Below, one piece after another: positions 8,370 through 16,968 of a stretch of 35,208 nucleotides of DNA. The notes beneath the pieces are model-generated. The model was given only the letters and a program-made list of their open reading frames with translations, searched no databases and was not told the origin of the DNA. The position numbers and the translations under genes are program-made. The stretch comes from Sedimentibacter hydroxybenzoicus DSM 7310 (GTDB lineage Bacteria > Bacillota > Clostridia > Tissierellales > Sedimentibacteraceae): contig NZ_JACBNQ010000030.1 in NCBI RefSeq assembly GCF_013403245.1, positions 1 through 35,208 on the forward strand. Reading direction: 5' to 3'. Each line of letters begins with the position of its first letter. Positions within the stretch are counted from its first letter, which is position 1.

Positions 8370-10097
8370 ATGCTTAAAGTCATGAAAATTTTATTAGTGT
8401 TATTAATTGTTTTGAATATTTTAACGATACCTGTTTTTTCAGCAGAAAAAGAATTGGATGATGAGCTCAGCGGTATGGTAAATGAATTAATTGAAGATGG
8501 TAAAGCAAAAGGTGCGGTATTATCCATAATTGAAGATGATAAAATTATACTTAACAGAGGATTTGGATATGCGGATGAATATAACAATATAGCTGCTGAC
8601 GGTGAATATACGGCATTTCGTATCGGCTCTGTCTCTAAAACCTTTGTGGCTGTTGCTGCGCAAATACTGAATCAGGAAGGGAAATTAGACATGAATACGG
8701 ACATATCTGTATATCTGGAGCCGGATTTCCCAAAGCTTGACTTTCCTGTGACCATGCAGCAGCTTCTTACTCATACGGCAGGCTTTGAAGAGCTGCTGAC
8801 AGGTATAGCTGTTATTAACGTAAGCGATACGGAGCCATTATCCGAGAGTGTTCGTAAATACATGCCTGCACAGGTGTATACGCCGGGAGAAATTTCTTCT
8901 TATTCAAATTACGGTATAGCTCTTGCAGCATATGTAATTGAATCAATTACAGAAGTTGATTTTTCGAAGTTTTGTATGGAAAGAATTTTTTTGCCGTTAG
9001 AAATGAACAACACCACATATGAATATATGCATGATGTTACCTATGTGTCCAAAGCGTATCTGCCTGATGGCAATGAGACTATAGATCCGTATATAAACTT
9101 GTATCCCGAGGGCTCTGCCGTATCTACTGCGAATGATATGGCGAAATATATGATGTGGCTTTTAGACAATGAAGATGACAGAGTGTTAACCAAAGAATAT
9201 AAAAAGGAGCTTTTTGTTGAACAGTTCTCCATGTCTGAAGATTTGGAAGGTGGAGGGTACGTATGGAACAGGAAAGAAAGAAATAATAAAATATATTATG
9301 ACAAAAAGGGAGAAACACAACATTTTTATACACGTATTGCATTATATCCTGAAGCTGACACAGGTATTTTCTTGTCCTTTAATACCTATATACCCGAAAA
9401 TGAAATAAATGCTATTATGAAAAAGGCAACGGATTTATTATACGGTGAATATCGGGAAAATAATACTGATAGTTTTAAAAATAAAATTAACATAGAAGGT
9501 ATCTATGTAAACAATTGGTCAAGCTTTAAGACGCAAGAGAGAATCTTAAGCTATATAATTCCGGGCAAGATTATAAAAGTCAGTGGATCAAAAGGCGAAT
9601 TTTTATTAAACGGTGAAAAGATGAATTTAATAGGTGATGATATGTATTCCTCACCGATGGGTAAGCTGCAATTTGTTGAAAGAAACGGTAAATTATTCAT
9701 TGCCACAGAATCAGCCGTAACATATACACGCATTCATTTTTGGCAGAATAAAACGATACAACTGTTTATTCCTTTGATATTTGCTGCTTTGTCGTTAGTA
9801 AGTTTTATTAAAGGGATAAAAATAAAAAGAGCTGTCTATATATTTGTCCCTCTGATTCAGATTATAGCTTTAGCCGGCATATATTTTTTCTTGTATAGGG
9901 GAATAATCAATTATTCAATTTTGAAGTATTCGTTTTTAATTATGGTATGCGGATGGCTAATTGCAATATCAGGTGCAGCAGGAATTATGAATACTCTGCT
10001 TAAGAAAAAGAATGATAAAACAGATATTATTGATTATGGGTGGAATTTTGCTAATCTGATGTTTACAATATGGTTATTTACATTTAACATAATTTAA
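8370..10097 (+). CDS. Membrane-anchored serine hydrolase (beta-lactamase/class C PBP fold)
   Basis: The protein has 575 aa. A signal peptide or anchor (1-24, ending PVFSA) precedes a Beta-lactamase (PF00144-type) domain at about 30-345. The SxxK motif is S87-V-S-K90 and the YxN motif is Y178-S-N180. LLTHTAGF (about 132-139) is the conserved strand of this fold. The third, HxG-type motif is not clear; GETQHF is the nearest candidate. After about 450 come four predicted membrane helices (IQLFIPLIFAALSLVSF and later ones), so the catalytic domain is outside and the tail is in the membrane. Relatives include D-aminopeptidase/esterase-like and Pab87-like peptidases. The substrate is unknown, and resistance to beta-lactams should not be assumed. 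AGGAGGG precedes the ATG. Confidence 0.85.
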   Translation: MLKVMKILLVLLIVLNILTIPVFSAEKELDDELSGMVNELIEDGKAKGAVLSIIEDDKIILNRGFGYADEYNNIAADGEYTAFRIGSVSKTFVAVAAQILNQEGKLDMNTDISVYLEPDFPKLDFPVTMQQLLTHTAGFEELLTGIAVINVSDTEPLSESVRKYMPAQVYTPGEISSYSNYGIALAAYVIESITEVDFSKFCMERIFLPLEMNNTTYEYMHDVTYVSKAYLPDGNETIDPYINLYPEGSAVSTANDMAKYMMWLLDNEDDRVLTKEYKKELFVEQFSMSEDLEGGGYVWNRKERNNKIYYDKKGETQHFYTRIALYPEADTGIFLSFNTYIPENEINAIMKKATDLLYGEYRENNTDSFKNKINIEGIYVNNWSSFKTQERILSYIIPGKIIKVSGSKGEFLLNGEKMNLIGDDMYSSPMGKLQFVERNGKLFIATESAVTYTRIHFWQNKTIQLFIPLIFAALSLVSFIKGIKIKRAVYIFVPLIQIIALAGIYFFLYRGIINYSILKYSFLIMVCGWLIAISGAAGIMNTLLKKKNDKTDIIDYGWNFANLMFTIWLFTFNII

Positions 10098-10134
10098 AAA
10101 GTTCAATCTGCGTCTTAAGCAGATTGAACTTTTT
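10096..10134. terminator. Bidirectional terminator
   Basis: AAAAAGTTCAATCTGC (10096-10111) pairs perfectly with GCAGATTGAACTTTTT (10119-10134), giving A and T flanks for both strands. It fills the whole gap between the convergent serine hydrolase and MATE genes. Confidence 0.9.
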
Positions 10135-11504
10135 TATCTGAGTGATTCATTAGTTTCTAAAATCCTGTTAATATTTAGCATAAAGGTTATTGTTGTAACA
10201 GAAGCAGCAATAAAATCTGAAATTGGCTCTGCTAAGAATACTGCAAAAACCTTGTTTTCAAAGAAATACGGCAAAATAAAAATTAACGGAATCAGTAAAA
10301 CAATCTTTCTTAATAAAGCTAAAAACATAGATATTTTTGCCTGTCCTAATGCAACGAAAGTTTGTTGGCATGAGTTTTGTGCAGCAATAACCAATGCCGC
10401 AGCTAAATATATTTGTACTGCCCACATGGAAAATTCCTTAAGAGCCGGATCGTTTGTAAAGAGAGATATAAAAGCTCCGGGAAAAGCCATAATTAATATC
10501 CAAATAGATGTTGAGTAAATAAATGCACTTTTAAATAGTAATTTAAATGTGTTTTTAACTCTGTCATTATTCTTTGCTCCATAATTATAACTGATTATTG
10601 GCTGTGCTCCCTGAGTAAGACCTACAATTGGTAAATGTACTACTTGCATAATGCTAGTTAAAATTGTCATTGAACCGACTGCAGTATCTCCGCCGTACTT
10701 TTGCAATGAAGTATTGAAGGCTATGTTTAATAAGCTTTCTGTACTTTGCATAATAAATGGGGATATTCCAAGTAATAAAACAGGAATTAATATTGATTTA
10801 TCACACTTCAAATAGTTTATGCGTATTTTTAGTTTTGATTTTTTTCCGGTCAAAAATTTTAACACCCAAAATGTCGATAATGCTTGCGATAGAACAGTTG
10901 CAGCAGCAGCTCCTTTTACCCCCATATTTAACCCAAACATAAATATCGGGTCAAGAATTATATTAGCAGCTGCACCGATAATGACAGTAATCATGCTGAA
11001 TTTAGCGAATCCCTGTGTAGAAATAAAGCTGTTTAATCCAAGTGTTAATTGTACAAATATTGTACCGCAAACATAAATGTTTAAATATTTTAGACCGTAT
11101 TCTATTGTTTTTTCGCTGGCACCAAAGAAACACAAAAGATTTTCGCCGAAAATTAAGAAGAGGACAGTCAATGTAATTGATATTGCTAATAGAGAAGAAA
11201 AACAATTACCTAGTATCTTTTCTGCTTCATCATAATTATTTTCACCCATTTTAATTGCGGCTCTTGGTGATCCACCCATGCAGATTAAGCTGCTGAATGC
11301 GGAAATAATCATTATAATGGGCATGGTTATACCAACGCCGGTAAGTGCTGAGGGGCCAATTTCCTCCATATGTCCTATATAAATTCTATCGATAATATTG
11401 TATAGCATATTAACTAACTGTGCCGTTATTGCAGGTATTGCCAAGCTGAAAAGCAGCTTACCTACACCTGCGGTTCCTAAGTCGTTATTTATTTCCTTGT
11501 TCAC
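10134..11504 (-). CDS. MATE-family multidrug/cation efflux transporter
   Basis: Membrane transporter of the MATE family, about 456 aa and twelve helices. Motifs include LLFSLAIPAITAQLVNMLYNIIDRIYIGHM in helix 1, GVGITMPIIMIISAF, and GLTQGAQPIISYNYGAKNNDRV at the start of the second half, typical of the NorM/MepA/DinF group. These export cationic drugs or metabolites using Na+ or H+ gradients. The frame is open up to 11579 (TTG), but GTG 11504 has AGAGG seven bases upstream and gives the family's normal N-terminus and length. ATG 11570 is an alternative. The substrate cannot be told from sequence. Confidence 0.9.
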   Translation of the reverse strand: MNKEINNDLGTAGVGKLLFSLAIPAITAQLVNMLYNIIDRIYIGHMEEIGPSALTGVGITMPIIMIISAFSSLICMGGSPRAAIKMGENNYDEAEKILGNCFSSLLAISITLTVLFLIFGENLLCFFGASEKTIEYGLKYLNIYVCGTIFVQLTLGLNSFISTQGFAKFSMITVIIGAAANIILDPIFMFGLNMGVKGAAAATVLSQALSTFWVLKFLTGKKSKLKIRINYLKCDKSILIPVLLLGISPFIMQSTESLLNIAFNTSLQKYGGDTAVGSMTILTSIMQVVHLPIVGLTQGAQPIISYNYGAKNNDRVKNTFKLLFKSAFIYSTSIWILIMAFPGAFISLFTNDPALKEFSMWAVQIYLAAALVIAAQNSCQQTFVALGQAKISMFLALLRKIVLLIPLIFILPYFFENKVFAVFLAEPISDFIAASVTTITFMLNINRILETNESLR

Positions 11505-11613
11505 TTTACTGCCTCTATTTCTGATATAAATATTAAAATAACAAATATTAAGTATATACCCGATTTTCATATTTGACAATAAATTAATTTTGCTTTTTAT
11601 TTACTGCGATATA

Positions 11614-11622
11614 TGCTATAAT
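11614..11622 (+). promoter_or_regulatory. Extended -10 promoter of the rsmI operon
   Basis: TGCTATAAT is an extended -10 with a perfect TATAAT (11617-11622). It lies 41 bp before the rsmI ATG. No consensus -35 is at 17 bp. Confidence 0.5.
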
Positions 11623-11663
11623 TTACTGAAAATACCGTTTAATATTAAGATACAGGAGTTGCT

Positions 11664-12527
11664 ATGAGCAAATTGTACATAGTGCCCACGCCGATAGGCA
11701 ACCTTAAGGACATGACTGAAAGAGCCGTGGAAACATTAAGAGAAAGTGACCTTATTTTAGCTGAGGATACAAGGCATACACAAAAGCTGTTAAATTATTT
11801 TGAAATAAAGACAAATCAAATATCCTACCATAAATTCAATGAAAAGCAAAGAACGGAAGAAATTATCAATGAAATTCTGAAGGAAGACAAGACGGTTTCC
11901 TTAGTAACGGATGCAGGGACACCATGCATATCTGACCCGGGCTTTGAGCTTGTTAAAAGGGCAAGGGAGGAAGATATTGAAATAATAGGATTGTCGGGGG
12001 CATCTGCTCTTACGGTGGCCCTGTCTGTTGCAGGGATAGATACTTATAGATTTGCTTTCTATGGTTTTCTGCCTCGGAAAAAAAGCGAATTAGAAGCTGA
12101 AATCAATAATATATTTAATAATCCCATAAAAACATTTGTGATATATGAGTCGCCTAAAAGAATAATCAAATTAGTTGAAATGTTAAAAGAACGGATGCCT
12201 AATCTAACCATATGCGTTTTAAAGGAACTTACGAAGCTTCATGAAAGCTCATTTTACGGTCATATAGAAGAGGTTTTAGAAGTTCTGAAAAATAATAATG
12301 AGGTTGAAAAAGGCGAGTATGTCGTTGTGGGTTATAACAATGATTATGTTGAAAAAGAAGAAGCATGCGCGAAGATGAGTGTACATGGTGCTATATTCGA
12401 TAAGCTTATTAATAAGAGCTGCTCATTAAAGGAAGCTGTTAATGAGGTTGTGGAAGAAAAATTAGCATCAAAAAATGATGCGTACAAAGCATCGTTAGAA
12501 ATAAAAAAATTTATTGAAAGTTATTGA
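11664..12527 (+). CDS. rsmI: 16S rRNA (cytidine-2'-O) methyltransferase RsmI
   Basis: SAM-dependent tetrapyrrole-methylase-fold enzyme that 2'-O-methylates C1402 of 16S rRNA. It has 287 aa, the normal length. Signature segments: KLYIVPTPIGNLKDMTERAVETL, LILAEDTRHTQKLL, VSLVTDAGTPCISDPGFELV, GLSGASALTVALSVAG, FYGFLPRK and VIYESPKRI. The C-terminal small domain is also present. CAGGAG precedes the ATG. The DUF554 gene starts nine bases after its TGA, suggesting one operon (rsmI-DUF554-nhaC). Confidence 0.96.
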   Translation: MSKLYIVPTPIGNLKDMTERAVETLRESDLILAEDTRHTQKLLNYFEIKTNQISYHKFNEKQRTEEIINEILKEDKTVSLVTDAGTPCISDPGFELVKRAREEDIEIIGLSGASALTVALSVAGIDTYRFAFYGFLPRKKSELEAEINNIFNNPIKTFVIYESPKRIIKLVEMLKERMPNLTICVLKELTKLHESSFYGHIEEVLEVLKNNNEVEKGEYVVVGYNNDYVEKEEACAKMSVHGAIFDKLINKSCSLKEAVNEVVEEKLASKNDAYKASLEIKKFIESY

Positions 12528-12535
12528 GAGGACAT

Positions 12536-13210
12536 ATGTTAGGGACAATTGTAAATGCAGCAGCAGTAATAGTCGGTGGACTGATAGGTATCTTTTTTAA
12601 AAATGTTATTCCCGAAAAGCTTAACGAAGCTCTGTTAAAAGCGTCAGGCTTAGCTGTTATAGCGGTAGGTGTTAAGCTAAGCTTAGTAGGAGAAAATTTG
12701 ACTCTTTTAATTATGTCGGTTATTATAGGTTCCGGTATAGGAGAATTTATTAATATTGAAGGAAAATTGGATAAGTTTGGAGAGTATGTAGAAAGTAAAA
12801 TGAAGAATAAAGGCAGTAACGTTACTCTTGGTTTTGTTACGTGCACACTTATTTATTGTGTTGGTTCTATGTCAATCGTAGGAGCTATACAAAGCGGATT
12901 GACGGGGAATCATGAAATATTATTCTCTAAAGCACTTCTTGACGGCATTATGTCTATTACAATGGCTGTTTCTATGGGAATGGGTGTTGTGTTATCAGGA
13001 TTAAGCGTATTGGTATATCAAGGGACTATAACACTTTTGGCTCAGTTTATGCAATCACTTTTAAGTGATGTTGTTGTTACGGAAATGACGGCCATAGGCG
13101 GTGTTTTAATAATGGCAATTGGGCTCAATTTTCTTGAAATTAAGCGTATTAAGGTTGGCAACATGCTGCCTGCTATATTTTTACCAATATTGTATTACTT
13201 GATTTTTTAA
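12536..13210 (+). CDS. DUF554-family membrane protein
   Basis: Integral membrane protein of 224 aa belonging to DUF554 (YdfK/YqgA type). Features: MLGTIVNAAAVIVGGLIGIFFKNVIPEKL at the N-terminus, then GSGIGEFINIEGKLDKFGE, CVGSMSIVGAIQSGLTG and several helices ending in ILYYLIF. The function of the family is not established. I take ATG 12536 (GAGAGGA just upstream) rather than the TTG at 12524, which overlaps rsmI. Twelve bases separate it from nhaC. It is likely co-transcribed with rsmI and nhaC. Confidence 0.88.
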   Translation: MLGTIVNAAAVIVGGLIGIFFKNVIPEKLNEALLKASGLAVIAVGVKLSLVGENLTLLIMSVIIGSGIGEFINIEGKLDKFGEYVESKMKNKGSNVTLGFVTCTLIYCVGSMSIVGAIQSGLTGNHEILFSKALLDGIMSITMAVSMGMGVVLSGLSVLVYQGTITLLAQFMQSLLSDVVVTEMTAIGGVLIMAIGLNFLEIKRIKVGNMLPAIFLPILYYLIF

Positions 13211-13222
13211 CAGAGGTGAAAT

Positions 13223-14575
13223 TTGGAAACTAAAAAATTAGCACTTAATAATATTTCCTTAATGATAATATGTCTTGGCTTCATAATAGGCTCAATAATT
13301 ATGTCCATACCTTTGTATTACGGGTTTCTTGCGGGGATTGTATTAACGGTAGCTGTTCTTGTAAAGAATGGATATGGATTAAATGATTTAGTTAAAACTA
13401 TTTTCACGGCTGTATATGAAATAAAGAATCTAATAATAGTAATATTGTTTATAGGTGCAACTACCTCTATCTGGATGGCTTCAGGAGTTGTTCCCACAAT
13501 TATGTATTATGGTTTTTCATATATGGAAGGTGTTAATTTTTTGTTTGCCGCTTTTTTAATAATGGTTACCGTATCACTGTTTATGGGAACTGCTATAGGA
13601 ACCATGAGCACGGTCGGTATTTCCCTTAGCGGTATCGGAATGGGTCTTGGGATTCCACAGAGCGTAGTGGTAGGTATGCTTGTGTCGGGTGCATTCATAG
13701 CAGATAAAATTTCGCCATTGTCAGGACTAATTAATTTATTAATGACTACAACCGGTAAAAGCTACAAGGATATATTCAAAACAATGATAGTTACGTTAAT
13801 TCCCACTATAATTATTGCTGCTGCAGTCTATTACATAATAGGATTAAGTTATACAACAGGTGATTATGATAAGCTTATATTGTATAGAGAAGCAATAGCT
13901 GAAGGCTTTAATACATCTCCTTATCTGTTGATATTGCCTGTTATAATATTAGGGTTATCGATAGCGGGATTGAATTCAATAATAACCTTTTCAATAGGAG
14001 TAGGTGTCGGCTCTGTATTAAGCATACTTTTTCAAGGTTCTAATATTAAGACGATAATTATGTCCATATTATTTGGTTACAAGGGGAACACTCCTTCGGC
14101 AGAGCTGAACAAACTTCTTGTTAGCGGAGGAATGGTATCCATGATTGAAGCTATACTCATGGTGATAGGTGCAATAGTACTTGTTCAATTGTTTGAAAAA
14201 GGAAACATACTGCTGCCTATTATGGAGAAGCTTGTTAATGGTATTAACACTAAAGTTACTTTAGTTAGAAGAACAGGACTGTTGAGTACTTTGTTAACCG
14301 TTGCGACATGTGACCAAACAGCCGGCATAATACTTCCGACTAAAATATTAAAAAATAAATATGAAGAATTGGACCTTGACCTTGCAGTCTTGACACGAAC
14401 TATTTCAGATACGGGAATAATTGTGGCGCCATTGATGCCATGGAACATAAATTCATTTTTAATCAAGCCCATTATGGGTATAACCGCGGCACAATATGCA
14501 CCGTTCGCGGTACTGTGCTTTATTTGCCCGGTGGTGAGCGTGACTATGTCATATATGTTATATAGAAAGAAATAA
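13223..14575 (+). CDS. nhaC: NhaC-family Na+/H+ antiporter
   Basis: Membrane antiporter of the NhaC/IT superfamily, 450 aa, eleven to twelve helices. Motifs: FMGTAIGTMSTVGISLSGIG, FIADKISPLSGLINLLMTTTGKSY, and CDQTAGIILPTKILKNKYEE followed by RTISDTGIIVAPLMPWN. Family members exchange Na+ for H+ or organic acids such as malate and lactate, so a metabolite exchanger is possible. The start is TTG at 13223 with AGAGGTGA upstream. It is the last gene of the rsmI operon and a strong terminator follows at 14601-14640. Confidence 0.88.
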   Translation: METKKLALNNISLMIICLGFIIGSIIMSIPLYYGFLAGIVLTVAVLVKNGYGLNDLVKTIFTAVYEIKNLIIVILFIGATTSIWMASGVVPTIMYYGFSYMEGVNFLFAAFLIMVTVSLFMGTAIGTMSTVGISLSGIGMGLGIPQSVVVGMLVSGAFIADKISPLSGLINLLMTTTGKSYKDIFKTMIVTLIPTIIIAAAVYYIIGLSYTTGDYDKLILYREAIAEGFNTSPYLLILPVIILGLSIAGLNSIITFSIGVGVGSVLSILFQGSNIKTIIMSILFGYKGNTPSAELNKLLVSGGMVSMIEAILMVIGAIVLVQLFEKGNILLPIMEKLVNGINTKVTLVRRTGLLSTLLTVATCDQTAGIILPTKILKNKYEELDLDLAVLTRTISDTGIIVAPLMPWNINSFLIKPIMGITAAQYAPFAVLCFICPVVSVTMSYMLYRKK

Positions 14576-14600
14576 TTCTAAAATTTAATAGTATAAAAAT

Positions 14601-14640
14601 AAGGTTGATACTATAAAAAGATAGTTGATACCTTTTTTTT
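14601..14640 (+). terminator. Terminator after nhaC, with internal direct repeats
   Basis: AAGGT/ACCTT and ACTAT/ATAGT helices are separated by a symmetric TGAT/TGAT internal loop and followed by eight T. The same bases form a direct repeat GTTGATAC (14604-14611 and 14624-14631) spaced 20 bp apart. Confidence 0.75.
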
Positions 14641-14645
14641 ATAAA

Positions 14646-14667
14646 CTTAAATATAATTAAATTTAAG
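14646..14667 (+). promoter_or_regulatory. Dyad overlapping a -10 box upstream of the UbiD operon
   Basis: CTTAAAT (14646-14652) and ATTTAAG (14661-14667) form a 7-8-7 dyad. TATAAT (14652-14657) lies inside it, 34 bp before the shdC ATG. No -35 is well placed; TTGATA at 14625-14630 is 21 bp away. It may be a regulated promoter, possibly bound by the LysR regulator at 17529. This is inference in an AT-rich stretch. Confidence 0.4.
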
Positions 14668-14690
14668 ATAATTATAAATGGAGGTATATT

Positions 14691-16133
14691 ATGGCTAAAG
14701 TATACAAAGATTTAAGAGAATTTTTAGAAGTACTTGAGCAAGAAGGACAGCTTATTCGTGTAAAGGAAGAAGTTAATCCTGAGCCGGATATAGCCGCAGC
14801 CGGTCGCGCTGCCGCAAATTTAGGTAAAAATCAGCCGGCAGTATTTTTTGAGAAAATAAAAGGATACAAGTATTCTGTAGTAACGAATGTTCATGGTTCC
14901 TGGCAAAATCATGCTCTTATGCTAGGTCTTGATAAGAATACTTCAACCAAAGACCAATTTTATGAACTAAACAGAAGATGGGACAAGTTCCCTGTACCTC
15001 CCAATGTGGTAAAAAGAGAAGCAGCTCCATGTAAAGAAAATGTTATAGATAAAGATATTAATTTATTCGAAATTCTGCCCTTATACAGAATAAACGAACA
15101 GGATGGCGGATTCTATATATCCAAGGCTTCCGTAGTGACAGCAGATCCGGAATATCCTGATGATTTTAATAAATTGAACGTCGGTACATATCGTATACAG
15201 GTAAAGGATAGAGACAGAGTAGGTATTCAGGCTCTTGCCATGCATGATATTGCGGTACAATTAGAAAAAGCGGAAGCTGAAAACAAACCATTACCTATTG
15301 CAATTACTATCGGAAATAATCCATTGGTAACGTTTATGGCAAGTACACCGGTTGGCTATAATCAAAACGAATATGAATTTGTCGGAGCATTGCAGGATGG
15401 AGTGCCAATGGATATAGTGAAGTCAGATTTGTATGATCATTTATATGTTCCTGCAGGTTCGGAGGTTGTTTTGGAAGGTCATATTATTCCGAGAGTCAGA
15501 ACGGTTGAAGGACCTTTCGGTGAATTCCCGGGGTCATATTCCGGTGCACGCTTGCAATGTGAAGTTAAAATAGATAGAATTACTCATAGGACAAACCCGA
15601 TTTTTGAAAATTTATATTTAGGAATTCCATGGACGGAAATAGATTATTTAATGGCATTGAATACAAGTGTGCCGCTATATAAGCAATTGAAGGAAACAAT
15701 GCCTGAAGTTGTTGCGGTTAATGCTATGTACACACATGGAATCGGTGTTATAATATCAACTAAGGTTCGATATGGGGGATATGCAAAGGGTGTTGCCTTC
15801 AGATTGCTGTCTACACCTCATGGCATGCCATATTCAAAGATAGTTATAGTTGTTGACGAATTCGTTGATCCATTTAACTTGGAACAGGTAATGTGGGCTT
15901 TGACAACAAGGGTTCATCCCGGCAAGGATGTTTCCATAATTGAAAACTGTCCAGGTATGCCTCTTGATCCGTCAACCAATCCTCCGGGCATGCATACAAA
16001 GATGATAATAGATGCTACAACCCCTGTTCCGCCGGAGCCTAATCCTCGCGAAACACAATTGCTGGATCCTCCGGATGGAACAGAAGAATGGGAAGAAAAG
16101 CTGAAAGAATTATTAAAAAATCAAAACAGATAA
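14691..16133 (+). CDS. shdC: UbiD-family hydroxyarylic acid decarboxylase, C subunit (4-hydroxybenzoate/vanillate type)
   Basis: Prenyl-FMN-dependent non-oxidative decarboxylase, 480 aa. From memory it aligns along its whole length with BsdC/VdcC/ShdC: DLREFLEVLEQEGQLIRVKEEV, GSWQNHALMLGL, INLFEILPLYRINEQDGG, AMYTHGIGVIISTKVRYGG, VDEFVDPFNLEQVMWAL. The UbiD catalytic set is visible: R168 (GTYRIQ) with E273 and E278 in EGPFGEFPGSYSG. In the family it removes CO2 from 4-hydroxybenzoate or vanillate to give phenol or guaiacol, and the reaction is reversible. GGAGG lies seven bases before the ATG. It is the first gene of an operon with D, B and an LpdD-like gene. The exact substrate is inferred. 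Confidence 0.92.
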   Translation: MAKVYKDLREFLEVLEQEGQLIRVKEEVNPEPDIAAAGRAAANLGKNQPAVFFEKIKGYKYSVVTNVHGSWQNHALMLGLDKNTSTKDQFYELNRRWDKFPVPPNVVKREAAPCKENVIDKDINLFEILPLYRINEQDGGFYISKASVVTADPEYPDDFNKLNVGTYRIQVKDRDRVGIQALAMHDIAVQLEKAEAENKPLPIAITIGNNPLVTFMASTPVGYNQNEYEFVGALQDGVPMDIVKSDLYDHLYVPAGSEVVLEGHIIPRVRTVEGPFGEFPGSYSGARLQCEVKIDRITHRTNPIFENLYLGIPWTEIDYLMALNTSVPLYKQLKETMPEVVAVNAMYTHGIGVIISTKVRYGGYAKGVAFRLLSTPHGMPYSKIVIVVDEFVDPFNLEQVMWALTTRVHPGKDVSIIENCPGMPLDPSTNPPGMHTKMIIDATTPVPPEPNPRETQLLDPPDGTEEWEEKLKELLKNQNR

Positions 16134-16147
16134 ATTGGAGGTAAATT

Positions 16148-16354
16148 ATGAAATGTCATAGATGTGGCTCGGATAATGTTAGAAAAATGGTAGATTCTCC
16201 TGTGGGAGATGCCTGGGAAGTTTATGTATGTGAAAAATGCTGTTATTCATGGCGTTCAACGGAGAATCCCGTTGTTATGGAGAAATTTAAATTAGATGAT
16301 AATAAAATTGCAAATATGGGCGTAATACCGCCTATACCACCCTTGAAAAAATAG
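16148..16354 (+). CDS. shdD: Hydroxyarylic acid decarboxylase small subunit D
   Basis: Small protein of 68 aa, 14 bp behind shdC with its own GGAGG. It has two CxxC pairs, CHRCGS at the N-terminus and CEKCCYSW near residue 29, which should form a zinc ribbon. SPVGDAWEVYVCEKCCYSWRS matches the BsdD/VdcD family, followed by a proline-rich tail (GVIPPIPPLKK). In Bacillus and Sedimentibacter-type systems B, C and D are all needed for full activity; the exact role of D is not settled. Its presence separates this system from plain UbiD/UbiX pairs. Confidence 0.92.
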   Translation: MKCHRCGSDNVRKMVDSPVGDAWEVYVCEKCCYSWRSTENPVVMEKFKLDDNKIANMGVIPPIPPLKK

Positions 16355-16398
16355 AATTAGTAATAAATAATTAAAAAACATGTAGTTAAGGAGAAGTT

Positions 16399-16968
16399 AT
16401 GAGGCTAGTAATTGGAATTTCCGGAGCAAGCGGAGTTGTTTTAGGATATCATATGCTAAAGGTATTAAGATTTTTTCCTGAATGTGAAACTCACTTGGTT
16501 ATATCTGAAGGTGCAAAGCTTACATTCGGACTTGAAACAGATTTAAAAATCGAAGATGTGGAAAAATTAGCTGATTTTGTATATAGCAACACAAATCTTG
16601 CAGCTTCAATTTCAAGCGGTTCATTTAAAACAGACGGTATGATTGTCATACCCTGCAGTATGAAGACATTGTCAGGTATTGCAACAGGATATGCGGAAAA
16701 TCTGCTTATTCGTGCGGCAGATGTTTGCTTAAAGGAGAACAGAAAAGTTGTATTAGTCCCTCGTGAAATGCCTTTTGGAAAACTACATATAAGAAATATG
16801 AAAGAAGCTTCTGATTTGGGATGTGTAATAATTCCACCATTATTAACCTTTTATAACAATCCTCAAACTATAGAAGAACAGATTAACCACATAATCGGTA
16901 AAATACTCATGCAGTTTGGCCTTGAACATGAGAAATTCAAGGCTTGGGAAGGGACAAAAGATGATTAG
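16399..16968 (+). CDS. shdB: UbiX-family flavin prenyltransferase, subunit B
   Basis: The protein has 189 aa, the UbiX/BsdB/VdcB length. It makes prenylated FMN, the UbiD cofactor, from FMN and dimethylallyl phosphate. Visible motifs: GISGASGVVLGYHMLKVL (FMN-binding GxSGA), ASISSGSFKTDGMIVIPCSMKTLSGIATGYAENLLIRAADVCLKENRKVVLVPREMPF in pieces along 75-135, and IRNMKEASDLGCVIIPP. AAGGAG precedes the ATG. It overlaps the LpdD-like gene by 8 bp. It probably supplies cofactor both to shdC and to the LpdC-type enzyme at 19369, which has no UbiX of its own here. Confidence 0.93.
   Translation: MRLVIGISGASGVVLGYHMLKVLRFFPECETHLVISEGAKLTFGLETDLKIEDVEKLADFVYSNTNLAASISSGSFKTDGMIVIPCSMKTLSGIATGYAENLLIRAADVCLKENRKVVLVPREMPFGKLHIRNMKEASDLGCVIIPPLLTFYNNPQTIEEQINHIIGKILMQFGLEHEKFKAWEGTKDD

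Noticed and set aside
11573-11578. TTGACA upstream of rsmI as a -35
   Set aside because: It is 38 bp from the TATAAT at 11617, too far to pair; that -10 is better read as an extended type.
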